From the IMG/VR virus record IMGVR_UViG_3300036398_003753, positions 1 to 61,520 of that record: a stretch of DNA of 61,520 bases. One strand, given 5' to 3'. Below the pieces are notes generated by a model. The model made no database searches. It was not told the DNA's origin and worked only from the letters and a program-made list of their open reading frames with translations. A program made the position numbers and the translations under genes. This stretch comes from a virus. Below, one piece after another: positions 1 through 9,358 of the stretch. Numbering within the stretch: position 1 is the first letter of the stretch; every line of letters begins with the position of its first letter.

Positions 1-392
1 AAGAACAGATCAGGCTGCCTGTGGTGCGCGTGGAGGGCAAGACCATCCCCATGATTCGCAAAGAGATGCCTTTGAAACCGGAGGACAACCGTGTCTGGAC
101 GAAAGCAGAGATCGACCAATTATTCCGTGAGGATGTCGCAACTTTTGAACGCGGTGTTCTACGACTTGTTCCCGGCTGTGTTGGCCGTCAAGGCAGCTTT
201 GACGCTCTGGTCTCTATATCCTTCAATTTCGGGTTAGGCAACCTCCAACGCAGCACCATCCGCATGAAAGCCAACCGAGGTGATTGGGAGGGCGCAGCCG
301 AAGCGTTCCGCGCTTGGACCAAGGGTGGTGGGAAAGTCTTGCCGGGTCTGGTCAAGCGCCGTGAGGCAGAGATTGCGCTGTTCCTGAGTTAA
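1..392 (+). CDS. Endolysin, GH24-type lysozyme (5' end cut off by window edge)
   Basis: C-terminal part of a phage lysozyme that would hydrolyse peptidoglycan at the end of infection. The frame is open from base 3 to a TAA at 390-392 with no stop upstream, so the gene enters from outside the window; the GTG at 21 is probably internal. The visible part carries the family's SFNFGLGN segment and the C-terminal pattern of an Arg/Lys-rich turn followed by RREAEIALF. The catalytic Glu and the GHT region should lie upstream and are not seen. It fits directly with the holin-like gene leaving the right edge. Family call is from motif recognition. Confidence 0.82.
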   Translation, partial: EQIRLPVVRVEGKTIPMIRKEMPLKPEDNRVWTKAEIDQLFREDVATFERGVLRLVPGCVGRQGSFDALVSISFNFGLGNLQRSTIRMKANRGDWEGAAEAFRAWTKGGGKVLPGLVKRREAEIALFLS

Positions 393-423
393 GTGCGAAA
401 ATGCCAAAAAACTGAGGTAAACG

Positions 424-2367
424 ATGCCCTTACAGAAACTGCAACTGCGCCCCGGTGTAAACCGAGAATCGACGACACTGGCCAATGAAGGCACTTGGTT
501 CGAGATGGACAAGGTGCGCTTTCGCTCGGGTTACCCCGAGAAGCTGGGCGGTTGGACAAGAGACATTGGTGCACCTCTGACCGGGCTGCTGCCACCGACA
601 GGGTCGTACTGGGGCGTGGCGCGGTCCCTGTGGAACTGGGTCACGCTGGCCGGGTATAACCTGATGGGCGTAGGCACCAACCTGAAATACTACATCCAAT
701 CTTCGGTTGACGGCGTTTTTTACGACATCACCCCGCTCCGCGATACGGCCACCGTGGCTTCCAACGCATTCACCACGGTCAACGGCTCTACCACGGTTAC
801 GGTAAACGACACAAGCCATGGCGCTGTCACAGGTGACTTTGTAACCATCTCAGGCGTGGCCGGGGCGATCAACGGCATCCCTGCAACCGCGCTGAATAAA
901 GAGTTTCGGGTGACTGCGCTAAACGTCAACACCTACACCATCGTTGTTTCGTCGCCCGCAACATCCTCGGGCACCACAGGCTCCGCCACTTTTGCTTATC
1001 AAATCCCGATCGGCCCTGAAATCTTTTCAGTAGCCACAGGGTGGAGTGCAGGCGGCTGGGGCGGTGTGACCGGGTTTGCTGCTCCGACAGGCTGGGGTGA
1101 ATCGGCGGCCAGTGGGTTTGCCAATCAAATCCGCCTGTGGACTCAGGACAACTACGGCGAAGACTTGGTGCTGAACCCCCGAGGGGGCGGCCTGTATTTG
1201 TGGAAAGTAAACAGCGCCAACCCCCTGATCTATAACCGTGCCGAGCTGCTGTCTCCCACGAGCCCTGCGCCCTACACCACCGATACCGATTGCCCTACCA
1301 TTGCCAATGCAGTGGCCATATCTGACGCCTCACGTTTTGTAATTGCTTTTGGCTGTAACGACTATGGCTCGGCCGTACAAGACCCCTTGCTTATTCGGTG
1401 GTCTGATCAGGAAAACTATGCCCTGTGGTCCCCGTCAGCGACGAATCAGGCAGGTAGTTTCCGCCTAAGCACAGGCTCGTCCATCGTGGCACACCAGCAG
1501 ACTCGTCAAGAGATTTTGGTTTGGACCGACGCTGGGGTGTATTCCATGCAGTACCTCGGACCTCCGTTCGTTTGGGGCTTCCAAATCCTGGGCGAAAACA
1601 CGTCGATTGCCGGGCCTAATGCCACTGCAACAGCATCCAACGTGGTGTACTGGATGGGCTACGACAAGTTCTACATGTACTCCGGCCGGGTGGAGACGTT
1701 GTACTGCCCACTGCGCCAGTACATCTTTGGCGACATCAATCTGCAGCAGCAGTACCAATTCTTTGCAGGCACCAACGAAGGCTACAACGAAATTTGGTGG
1801 TTCTATTGTTCGGCCAACTCCACGGTGGTTGACCGCTACGTCATCTACAACCACTTGGAAAAAATCTGGTCTTACGGAAATCTTTCACGCACCGCTTGGT
1901 TGGATACCCCACTGCGCGAGCACCCTGTTGCCGCAGGATACAACGGCCAGTTGATTTATCACGAAGACGGCGTTGACGACGGGACAACAACCCCGCCAAG
2001 CCCAATCTCTTCCTTCTGCCAGTCTGCCGACATAAACATCGGGGATGGGCACAACTATGGTTTTGTGTGGCGGATGATCCCAGACGTTACGTTTGACGGC
2101 TCAACGGTCAACACGCCAGAAGTGACTATGACGCTCAAGCCACGCCAAAACCCTGGTTCAAATTATGGTGTGGCATCGTCTCCCGAGGTGGTCAGCACGC
2201 AGAACTACCAGGACCAGCGTAACTACACGGTGCAGCAGTTCACCCAAATTGTGTACGTCCGAGTTCGGGGCCGTCAGATGGCCTTCCGTATCAGCTCGGA
2301 GGGCTTAGGTGTGCAGTGGCAACTGGGTGTGCCTTCGCTTGACATCAAGCCGGATGGCCGGAGATAA
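424..2367 (+). CDS. Tail hub / DNA-stabilisation protein, P22 gp10-like
   Basis: A 647-residue virion protein. The N-terminus (PLQKLQLRPGVNRESTTLAN, then FRSGYPEKLGGW) is the hallmark of gp10-like packaged-DNA-stabilisation proteins, which cap the portal/gp4 assembly in short-tailed phages. Trp- and Tyr-rich repeated beta segments run through the rest, consistent with a beta-propeller-like hub. Residues about 110-195 form a Thr/Val/Ser-rich Ig-like insertion. It sits first in a run of structural genes, 2 nt before the next gene, and complements the gp4-like gene at 48236. The function is inferred from family resemblance and context. Confidence 0.65.
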   Translation: MPLQKLQLRPGVNRESTTLANEGTWFEMDKVRFRSGYPEKLGGWTRDIGAPLTGLLPPTGSYWGVARSLWNWVTLAGYNLMGVGTNLKYYIQSSVDGVFYDITPLRDTATVASNAFTTVNGSTTVTVNDTSHGAVTGDFVTISGVAGAINGIPATALNKEFRVTALNVNTYTIVVSSPATSSGTTGSATFAYQIPIGPEIFSVATGWSAGGWGGVTGFAAPTGWGESAASGFANQIRLWTQDNYGEDLVLNPRGGGLYLWKVNSANPLIYNRAELLSPTSPAPYTTDTDCPTIANAVAISDASRFVIAFGCNDYGSAVQDPLLIRWSDQENYALWSPSATNQAGSFRLSTGSSIVAHQQTRQEILVWTDAGVYSMQYLGPPFVWGFQILGENTSIAGPNATATASNVVYWMGYDKFYMYSGRVETLYCPLRQYIFGDINLQQQYQFFAGTNEGYNEIWWFYCSANSTVVDRYVIYNHLEKIWSYGNLSRTAWLDTPLREHPVAAGYNGQLIYHEDGVDDGTTTPPSPISSFCQSADINIGDGHNYGFVWRMIPDVTFDGSTVNTPEVTMTLKPRQNPGSNYGVASSPEVVSTQNYQDQRNYTVQQFTQIVYVRVRGRQMAFRISSEGLGVQWQLGVPSLDIKPDGRR

Positions 2368-2369
2368 GC

Positions 2370-3755
2370 ATGACCCTGATCGTCACTTCTCAGTTTGAGT
2401 TGAACCGGGTCACAGCGCCGCGCCTGCCTTCCGCACCGCTGCAGTACGACAAGCAGTTTCACGACCAGCACAGCGATGTGCTGCGTCTGTACTTCAACCG
2501 ACTCGACAACATTCTGGGTCAACTGGTGGCTTCTATGGAAACAATCCCGGTATCAATTGGCGGTACGAACGTCGATGCGTTTAACCGACTGCGGGTCAGC
2601 AACCCCTTGACCCTGTTCGATTCCTCCCACCGCTATGCGGACAACAACCTGTGGGCCAACAGCATCACCGGCACTGCAGCAGCCACGTTCAGCGCAGATG
2701 AGGGCTTGGTCAACCTGACTGTGGGCTCGGCCAGTGGCGATCAGATCATCCGCGAGACCATCAAAGTCTTTTCGTACCAGCCGGGTAAAAGTCTGTTGGT
2801 GATGAACACCTTTGTGTTTGGCACGGCCAAGGCCAACCTGCGCCAGCGTGCGGGCTACTACGGCGCTGCCAACGGCATTTACTTTGAGCGTGACGGCACA
2901 ATCAACTACATGGTCGAGCGCAGCAGCGTGACGGGCTCGGTGGTCAATACCCGTGTGGCGCAGGCTAACTGGAACCAAGACCCCATGGACGGCACTGGGC
3001 CATCGGGCCTGACGCTGGATTCTTCCAAGGCGCAGATTCTGTACATGGACATTGAGTGGTTGGGTCTTGGTACGGTGCGTACCGGGTTCATCATCAACGG
3101 GGCGTTTGTGCCGTGCCACAACTTTGACCACGCCAACCTCGTCAATACCACCTATATCACCACCGCCTCCCTGCCCCTGCGGTACGAAATGACCAATACG
3201 GCAGCCACTTCCGGGGCCAGTACCCTTAAGCAGGTCTGCTCGACGGTAATTTCCGAGGGCGGCTACGAACTGCGCGGCGCTCAACTGACTGCGGGCACCC
3301 CTGTCACAACCCCCAAAACGCTGACCACTGCCGGGACGTTGTACCCCGTCGCATCATTCCGCCTAAAAGCTACCCGGTTGGACGCAATCGTCATCCTGAC
3401 GGCCATATCCATCTTGGGGGTTACCAACAACGCAAACTATCAGTGGTCCGTGGTTGCCTCGGGCACCACTACCGGCGGCACTTGGGTGAGCGCAGGCACG
3501 AACTCGGCGGTGGAGTACAACATCACCGGGACCGCATTCACTGTGGGTACTGGTCGAATTCTGGCGACAGGCTTTTTCCAAGGCTCTAACCAAGGCTCCA
3601 GCAGCGTGGACATTCTTAAAGAGGCGCTGTTCACCACCCAGCTTGAGCGCGACCCATTCGTCCCCACCCCATTTGAGATTTCACTGGTTTGCACGGCCTC
3701 ATCCAACGGCGATCAGGTTCTCGGTTCTGTGGACTGGGAAGAGGTCAGCCGCTGA
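2370..3755 (+). CDS. Virion structural protein, unknown role
   Basis: A 461-residue protein starting 2 nt after the gp10-like gene, so probably translationally coupled. The N-terminal ~45 residues are helical (YFNRLDNILGQL); the rest is Thr/Ser/Gly-rich beta-structure with segments resembling a jelly-roll or lectin-like fold (TINYMVERSSVTGSVVNTRV, then IEWLGLGTVRTGFIINGAFV). No catalytic motif is seen. The position between the hub and the ejection proteins suggests a tail-tip or head-surface component. I do not recognise a named family with confidence. Confidence 0.6.
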   Translation: MTLIVTSQFELNRVTAPRLPSAPLQYDKQFHDQHSDVLRLYFNRLDNILGQLVASMETIPVSIGGTNVDAFNRLRVSNPLTLFDSSHRYADNNLWANSITGTAAATFSADEGLVNLTVGSASGDQIIRETIKVFSYQPGKSLLVMNTFVFGTAKANLRQRAGYYGAANGIYFERDGTINYMVERSSVTGSVVNTRVAQANWNQDPMDGTGPSGLTLDSSKAQILYMDIEWLGLGTVRTGFIINGAFVPCHNFDHANLVNTTYITTASLPLRYEMTNTAATSGASTLKQVCSTVISEGGYELRGAQLTAGTPVTTPKTLTTAGTLYPVASFRLKATRLDAIVILTAISILGVTNNANYQWSVVASGTTTGGTWVSAGTNSAVEYNITGTAFTVGTGRILATGFFQGSNQGSSSVDILKEALFTTQLERDPFVPTPFEISLVCTASSNGDQVLGSVDWEEVSR

Positions 3756-3826
3756 TTGCCTATAAGAGCCCCACATGATACGATTTCAACAATACATACC
3801 TGCTGGCCACAGCGTAAGGAAAAACC

Positions 3827-5878
3827 ATGGTAAATGAACAAATGGGCGCATCAGCCGCGGCCCTGTCCCCAGAGGACATGGCAGTCTATGACCAGATGCG
3901 TCAGCAGATTTCCCCTCAGGAATTTTCCAACGAAATGCTGGCAGGGGCATCTCAGATAGATCCTCAGGCGGTGGCCGAGTTCACGCAAGAGCTCCAGGAA
4001 GCGGATATTTCCCCCGAAGAGCTGGAATCGCTGAACAATGTAGTTGATGAGATCCTGGCCAACCCAGAGCAGTACGAGCAGATTCGCCAGCGGTACGTGG
4101 ACCAGGGCTTGGAAGAGGAGCTGCTGCCTGAGCAGTTTGACCCTTACTTCTTCTCTGCCTTGAACATGGCCGTGGACCAGCTGATTGCAGAGCCTGCCGG
4201 GGTGCAGGCCTTTGCTAAGGGTGGTATTGCCGAGCTCAAGCCGATCGCCAAAGCAATTGCCAGTTATGGTCGTAATGGCGACACCATGCTGGCGCACATT
4301 ACTCCTGCCGAAGCCCGGATGCTCAAGCGTCGCGGAGGCTCGGGCACCATCAACCCAGACACTGGCCTGCCTGAGTTCTTCAAAAAGGCCTTTAAGAAAA
4401 TTGCCAAGGCAGTCAAGAAATTTGCCAACAGCACCGTGGGCAAAGTTATTACGACCGTGGCCCTGGGCTTCTTCCTTGGCCCAGCGGCAGCAAGCCTGCT
4501 GGGGGCCACCTCCGCAGCAGGCGTGGCCGCGGTCAGTGGTTTTGTAGGCTCCGCGGGTTCCACGCTCCTGGGCGGAGGCAACCTGCGGGATGCTTTGAAA
4601 GCAGGTGCAATCGGAGGCCTGACCGCTGGCGCGGGCGCAGCTGTTGCAGGCGGCGCAGGTGCTTTCCAGGCAGGTAGCGCTTCCACCGCAGGTCTGACTC
4701 CTACTCAAGCACTTCAACGGCAGGTTGAAACTTTTAAAGGCGTCACCGGCATAGGTGCCGCCCCTGTTGTGGGTGGCCCTGCGCCAGTGCCTGGGGCAGG
4801 TGCAGTAGGTCAAGCCCCTGTGCCGGGGGCTGACGTCACTGTTGGTGGCCCAATCGTCGACGGGCCCAATTTGTCACAGACCGGGCAGAATCTTTTTGAC
4901 TCTCCCGCCGCTCCGACGGCAGCTCCTGCAGCTGCCCCAACTGCGCTGGACGCAACGGCAGCGCCAGGAGCTTTGGCTAAAGCGCCTCCACCTCCTCCTG
5001 CGGACTCCTTTATGGACCGGAGCCTGAACTGGGCTAAACAAAACATTTCTCCTTCTGGCATTCGAGAGCAGGCAATTCCTGGAGCACAGCAAGCGGGATC
5101 GGACGCCATTACAAAACTCATGGCCCGCGTTCCAGATGCCACTCCCGCTATGAAAGAGGCGGCATACCAGTCCGCGTTTAAGGCAGCGATGCCGGGAGTG
5201 GTTGGTACCTACGGCCCCGCAGTCGGAGCAGGCTTGGGTATCATGGGCCTGACCGGAGGCTTTCAAACCAAGCAGCCAGAGCTGTCGCCCACGGCCCAAG
5301 CCTTGTTGGATCGTGACAAGGACCGTGTAAAGATTGAAGATCGCCCCGACCTGTTCTACGTACAGGGCCTGCCCGGGGTGAGTTACGACGAACGTGGAAG
5401 GATTACCGGATCCACGTCCTGGTCGCCGTCCGCCACCATGGCCGATGTCCGCGTGCCTTCACGCTCGATGGGCGAAGAGACTTCTTTTGGCATGGGCCCC
5501 TCCCCCTTCCAAGCACCTCCTATGTACAACCCCGGAGCTGGGGTAATGGGCCTTTCGCCGCAGATCCTGCAGCCATACAACACCCCTTCGATGTATGCCA
5601 ACGCGCTGCAGCCCCGTCGATTTGCCGATGGTGGCGGAGTGAGTTACCCCATGGCCGGTATTGCTTCTTTGGCCCAGGGCGGGTATCCTCGCCGTACAGG
5701 ACAAATCAGCGGCCCGGGGACCGAAAAGTCCGATTCAATCCCTGCCATGCTCTCTGACGGAGAGTTCGTCATGACAGCCAAGGCGGTCCGTGGCGCAGGC
5801 AAAGGCAGCCGGAGAGCCGGAGCCAAAAAAATGTACGAGTTAATGCATCAACTCGAGCGCAACGCATCCAGGGGATAA
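3827..5878 (+). CDS. Large internal virion / ejection-type protein
   Basis: A 683-residue protein with an acidic helical N-terminus, a Lys-rich amphipathic stretch at about residues 183-202 (FFKKAFKKIAKAVKKFANS), a glycine/alanine hydrophobic segment at about 205-285 that could insert in a membrane, a Pro/Ala linker, and a C-terminal block containing SDSIPAMLSDGEFVMTAKAV at about 633-652. That block recurs in tape-measure or ejection proteins of aquatic phages. Motifs of the AKGG and ADGG type occur at about residues 128 and 602. The ATG follows AAGGAAAAACC. The role in DNA ejection is inferred from composition, size and neighbours. Confidence 0.55.
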   Translation: MVNEQMGASAAALSPEDMAVYDQMRQQISPQEFSNEMLAGASQIDPQAVAEFTQELQEADISPEELESLNNVVDEILANPEQYEQIRQRYVDQGLEEELLPEQFDPYFFSALNMAVDQLIAEPAGVQAFAKGGIAELKPIAKAIASYGRNGDTMLAHITPAEARMLKRRGGSGTINPDTGLPEFFKKAFKKIAKAVKKFANSTVGKVITTVALGFFLGPAAASLLGATSAAGVAAVSGFVGSAGSTLLGGGNLRDALKAGAIGGLTAGAGAAVAGGAGAFQAGSASTAGLTPTQALQRQVETFKGVTGIGAAPVVGGPAPVPGAGAVGQAPVPGADVTVGGPIVDGPNLSQTGQNLFDSPAAPTAAPAAAPTALDATAAPGALAKAPPPPPADSFMDRSLNWAKQNISPSGIREQAIPGAQQAGSDAITKLMARVPDATPAMKEAAYQSAFKAAMPGVVGTYGPAVGAGLGIMGLTGGFQTKQPELSPTAQALLDRDKDRVKIEDRPDLFYVQGLPGVSYDERGRITGSTSWSPSATMADVRVPSRSMGEETSFGMGPSPFQAPPMYNPGAGVMGLSPQILQPYNTPSMYANALQPRRFADGGGVSYPMAGIASLAQGGYPRRTGQISGPGTEKSDSIPAMLSDGEFVMTAKAVRGAGKGSRRAGAKKMYELMHQLERNASRG

Positions 5879-5881
5879 ACA

Positions 5882-6946
5882 ATGTCAACAGTTCAGGAAA
5901 CCGTATCCCGCGAAGCAAAACCCATTGAGGACCTGCGTCTTGCGCTGATGCAGTCAGCGCAGTCCCTTGGCCCCGCCACCTTGCCCGCGTACCAAGTCGC
6001 GGGCATGGATCGCAACCAACTGGACGCGATAGCTGCGGGCCGTGCAGGAATTGGAGCATATGCTCCTTACTTGCAAAGTGGTGCTACCTCCGTAGGCAGG
6101 GGTGCGAGCACGCTCGGAGAAGCTGCCGATGTGTTGCGTGGTGCGGACACTCGCGGTCAGTTTCAGGCAGCGCAGCGCGCCACCGATCTTGCCGCAGCAG
6201 GCATCATGCAAAACGCCAATCCGATTGGCCAGCAGCAGATCCAACAGTACATGAACCCCTTCCTTAATCTGGCACTGGGGCAGCAACTGCAGGAGATGAA
6301 TCGTCAGGGACAGATCCAGCAGCAGGGCTTGAATGCTCAGGCTGTTCGCTCGGGCGCTTTTGGTGGATCTCGCCAAGCAGTTGCTCAGCAAGAGCTGAAC
6401 CGCAACCTGATGCAGACACAGAACCAGGCAATTGCTCAGGCTTTGCAAGGCGGCTATGGACAAGCGCTGTCCACGGCGCAGCAACAGCAGCAGGCAGGTC
6501 TTGGAGCATACGGCCAGCTGGCAAACATTGGACAAGGCATCGGCAGTCTTGCTGGTCAACAGTTTGGTATTGGCCAAAACATGGCACAGGGTCTTGGAAG
6601 CCTGGGCACACAGATGGGCAACATTGGTGTACAGCAGGCTGGTCTTGGCCAGCAGGCCCAGGCCATGGGCCAACAGGACGTCAACTTCTTGTACAACCTC
6701 GGCGCACAGCAGCAACGTCAGAGCCAAGCAGAGATTGATGCGCTTCGCACCACTCGGGCACAAGAGGCCTTGGCTCCGCAGCAGCGTCTGGCGTTCATCT
6801 CCGACATTTACAGGGGCGCGCCTTCTACGCAGATGTCCATTTCGCAGCAACAACAAGCAGCTCCAAGCCCATTCCAGCAGATCGCAGGCTTGGGCATAGC
6901 CGGGGTGAGCGCGGCAGCTGCCGGATCTCGGGCAGGCGTTCTTTAA
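5882..6946 (+). CDS. Gln/Ala-rich ejection-type virion protein
   Basis: A 354-residue protein starting 3 nt after the previous stop. About residues 60-290 are dominated by Gln, Ala and Gly in short repeats (GQQQIQQ, AQQQQQ), predicting long helices like the internal ejection proteins of P22-type and T7-type phages. A C-terminal Gly/Ala hydrophobic stretch ends the protein. There is no enzyme motif. It lies between two other large internal virion protein candidates in the same operon, which is the main reason for the call. Confidence 0.5.
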   Translation: MSTVQETVSREAKPIEDLRLALMQSAQSLGPATLPAYQVAGMDRNQLDAIAAGRAGIGAYAPYLQSGATSVGRGASTLGEAADVLRGADTRGQFQAAQRATDLAAAGIMQNANPIGQQQIQQYMNPFLNLALGQQLQEMNRQGQIQQQGLNAQAVRSGAFGGSRQAVAQQELNRNLMQTQNQAIAQALQGGYGQALSTAQQQQQAGLGAYGQLANIGQGIGSLAGQQFGIGQNMAQGLGSLGTQMGNIGVQQAGLGQQAQAMGQQDVNFLYNLGAQQQRQSQAEIDALRTTRAQEALAPQQRLAFISDIYRGAPSTQMSISQQQQAAPSPFQQIAGLGIAGVSAAAAGSRAGVL

Positions 6947-6955
6947 GGAAGAAAC

Positions 6956-9358
6956 ATGAAAGAAGAAATCCTCAAGCGGGCCATGTTCGCGATGCCCTTG
7001 TCCAAGGAGTCTAAAAACTCGGGCATCATGTCCGGGTTTGATCTGGATGAAATGGAAGACCAGGACGAGAACGCTGACATGGAGGAAATGCCCCCAATGG
7101 CGCGCACGCCTCAGAACCCTGAAATTCTGATGAACACCCTGCGCGGGGATATGCGTTCGGTGGATGCCCGCTACATGGAGCTGGCCCAGATGGTTGGCGA
7201 AGAAGCCGCCATGGAGACACCGCCAGAAGTGCTGGCCATGCTGATGGGCCAAATGGGTGCCCAGCAGGGCGGTATCGGCGCGTTGCCCCAAGGCCAAGAG
7301 ATGATGCCTCCTGGCGCAGGCATGCTTCCACCTGATCAGATGGGTGCCCCTCAACCAGCTCCGGCCATGCCTCAGGGTGGTATCCCCATGCCTCAGGGCA
7401 TGGAGAGTGCACCCCCTTTTTCCCAGGGGGCTGAGGCCCCGCAAGGTTTTGCATACGGCGGCGAAGTAGAAGCTCCGCCCACGCCCGACGGCATGCCTCC
7501 GATGTATGCCGCCGTTGGTGCGTTTATCAACCCCGCGACGCGCGCTGCGCAGTTCTTGGGTGACAAGGCCAGTCAATACGGCTCTGCTGCCAACGCAGCT
7601 TTGGGCCGCATGTTCATGACGCCCCAAGGCATCTCCCAGCCCTATCTGGAAAATGTCCGTGGTCCGGGCGGCAGGTACACCGCTGAGCAAATAGCTCGCG
7701 GCGGAGATTTGCTGCAGCCTACCTTTACACAGGGCATCAGGGAAGGCGTGACGCGGCTCGCGGAGCAATATCCTCGCGCCGCGCAGATGGCGCTGCCCGT
7801 TGCTGGCGCACTGGGTATCGCTGCAGCGCCCAAAGGCGGGGCCCCTGGCTCCGGCGGCAGTTCCATGATGGACCAGATTCCTCGAGACACTCGGGAAGAA
7901 TTGATTGCTGCAGGCCAGCTTCCGACTACCATAAAAATGGACATGAGCACCATGACGCAGCAGCGTCCTGGTCAGCCCGCCACGCCAATTCCTGCGGTAC
8001 GCCCTCCTGTGGAGCCCTCGGCTGCAACTGCGGCTGCCGCTGCGACCGAGCCTACCCCTGCAACAGACGACCTGGGCGCATTTATCACCGAGAAGCTGAG
8101 TGCCTTTGACAAGCGTCAAAAGGATACTGGCGTGGCCGATGCCATCAAGGAACCGACCAAGGAAAAGAGCAAGGTCGATCGCATCCGCGAGGCACGGGCC
8201 GAGTACGAACCCCTGTTTAAAGAGATCCTGGGCGACGACAAGGAGTCGGCCAAGATCAACGCCCTGTTGCTGTTGTCCGAAGCTGGCCTGAAACTGGCCG
8301 GGACCCGCAAGCCTACCTTTGCAATGGCTCTGGCCGATGCTGCTTCTGGTCTGCCCCGCGGCTTTGCTGCGATCGCTGCACAAGAGCGCGAGCTCGGTGT
8401 CAAGGGCAAGATGGCTGCGCTCCAGCAGGCCATTGGCGATGTGGAAGCGCAAGATAAGTACGCCCAGTCCGTTCAATTGCAGATGCTCAAGGGCGACTAC
8501 GAGCTGCTCAAAGAGCAGGCCAAGAAGGGCGGCCAGGTGACCGAGGACGGCGGAGCAGGTCTGCGCGTGGTCAAGACCAAGGACGGTTCGTTTGTGGGCA
8601 CTGGCATTGTGGCCGACGACCCAACCGTTAAATCTGCTGTTGGCAGCCGATTTACGCTGCGCGATACGGACAACCCGTTTGTTCAAAATCGCGGCCCGGC
8701 TCCAACTTCGATCGAGACAGACAAGGGCGAACGCATCAAGCTCACCAACACGCTGCGCTCTCTGGACAACAGCCTGTCCACGCTGGATAACCTCAAGAGC
8801 GTCTACACCAGTGCCTATGGCCCCGGAGCGTGGTTCGCGGACAAGGTCAACAACCTGCTGGTTCCCGTTGACCCAACCGGCTTGGTCAGGCCAAACTTCG
8901 ACGTGGCCGATGCCTCTACTCGCATCAGCACTGGCATGAACTCCATCTTGAAGAACATCGCTTCGGCCAACGACGGTGGCCGTGTCGCGGTGCAGGAACA
9001 AGAGTGGGCACGTGAGACCGCCAAAGGGGTGTCCGATCCAACCAAGTTCTTCGCGGACAAAGAGATTGCGGCCAAGCAATTCGGCAGCCTGGAGGCCATG
9101 CTGCGCAATAGCCGCCAGCAGGTACTCACGCAGTTGGGCTACGAGGGCAATGATTACGTCATGAACACGCCCAATATCGGCACAAAGAATGACCCCTTCG
9201 TCATTCCTTCTGACCCGACCCAGCAGAAGACAATGTTCACCTTCTTGGGCAGCACGATCGGCAAGCTCCAAGACCCGCGGGCCGTGGTCCACGTTCGCAT
9301 GCCCAATGGTACAGTTCAGCAATTCAATCCAACTCAACTGCGAGCTCTGAACCAATAA
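6956..9358 (+). CDS. Large internal virion protein candidate
   Basis: An 800-residue protein with an acidic Met-rich N-terminus (DLDEMEDQDENADMEEMPPM), a Met/Pro/Gly-rich low-complexity region at about 95-170 containing AYGGEVE, and a long charged helical C-terminal half. SD-like AAGGAAG precedes the ATG. The stop codon overlaps the next start by one base (TAATG), so the two large proteins are probably made in fixed ratio. No catalytic motif is visible. The AYGGEVE motif matches the recurring signature seen in other virion proteins here. Confidence 0.5.
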   Translation: MKEEILKRAMFAMPLSKESKNSGIMSGFDLDEMEDQDENADMEEMPPMARTPQNPEILMNTLRGDMRSVDARYMELAQMVGEEAAMETPPEVLAMLMGQMGAQQGGIGALPQGQEMMPPGAGMLPPDQMGAPQPAPAMPQGGIPMPQGMESAPPFSQGAEAPQGFAYGGEVEAPPTPDGMPPMYAAVGAFINPATRAAQFLGDKASQYGSAANAALGRMFMTPQGISQPYLENVRGPGGRYTAEQIARGGDLLQPTFTQGIREGVTRLAEQYPRAAQMALPVAGALGIAAAPKGGAPGSGGSSMMDQIPRDTREELIAAGQLPTTIKMDMSTMTQQRPGQPATPIPAVRPPVEPSAATAAAAATEPTPATDDLGAFITEKLSAFDKRQKDTGVADAIKEPTKEKSKVDRIREARAEYEPLFKEILGDDKESAKINALLLLSEAGLKLAGTRKPTFAMALADAASGLPRGFAAIAAQERELGVKGKMAALQQAIGDVEAQDKYAQSVQLQMLKGDYELLKEQAKKGGQVTEDGGAGLRVVKTKDGSFVGTGIVADDPTVKSAVGSRFTLRDTDNPFVQNRGPAPTSIETDKGERIKLTNTLRSLDNSLSTLDNLKSVYTSAYGPGAWFADKVNNLLVPVDPTGLVRPNFDVADASTRISTGMNSILKNIASANDGGRVAVQEQEWARETAKGVSDPTKFFADKEIAAKQFGSLEAMLRNSRQQVLTQLGYEGNDYVMNTPNIGTKNDPFVIPSDPTQQKTMFTFLGSTIGKLQDPRAVVHVRMPNGTVQQFNPTQLRALNQ

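Noticed and set aside
5954-9355. A 1133-codon open frame on the - strand across the ejection protein genes
   Set aside because: Its translation is Leu/His/Arg-rich low-quality sequence with no domain and it is antisense to two clear virion genes; it results from codon bias.
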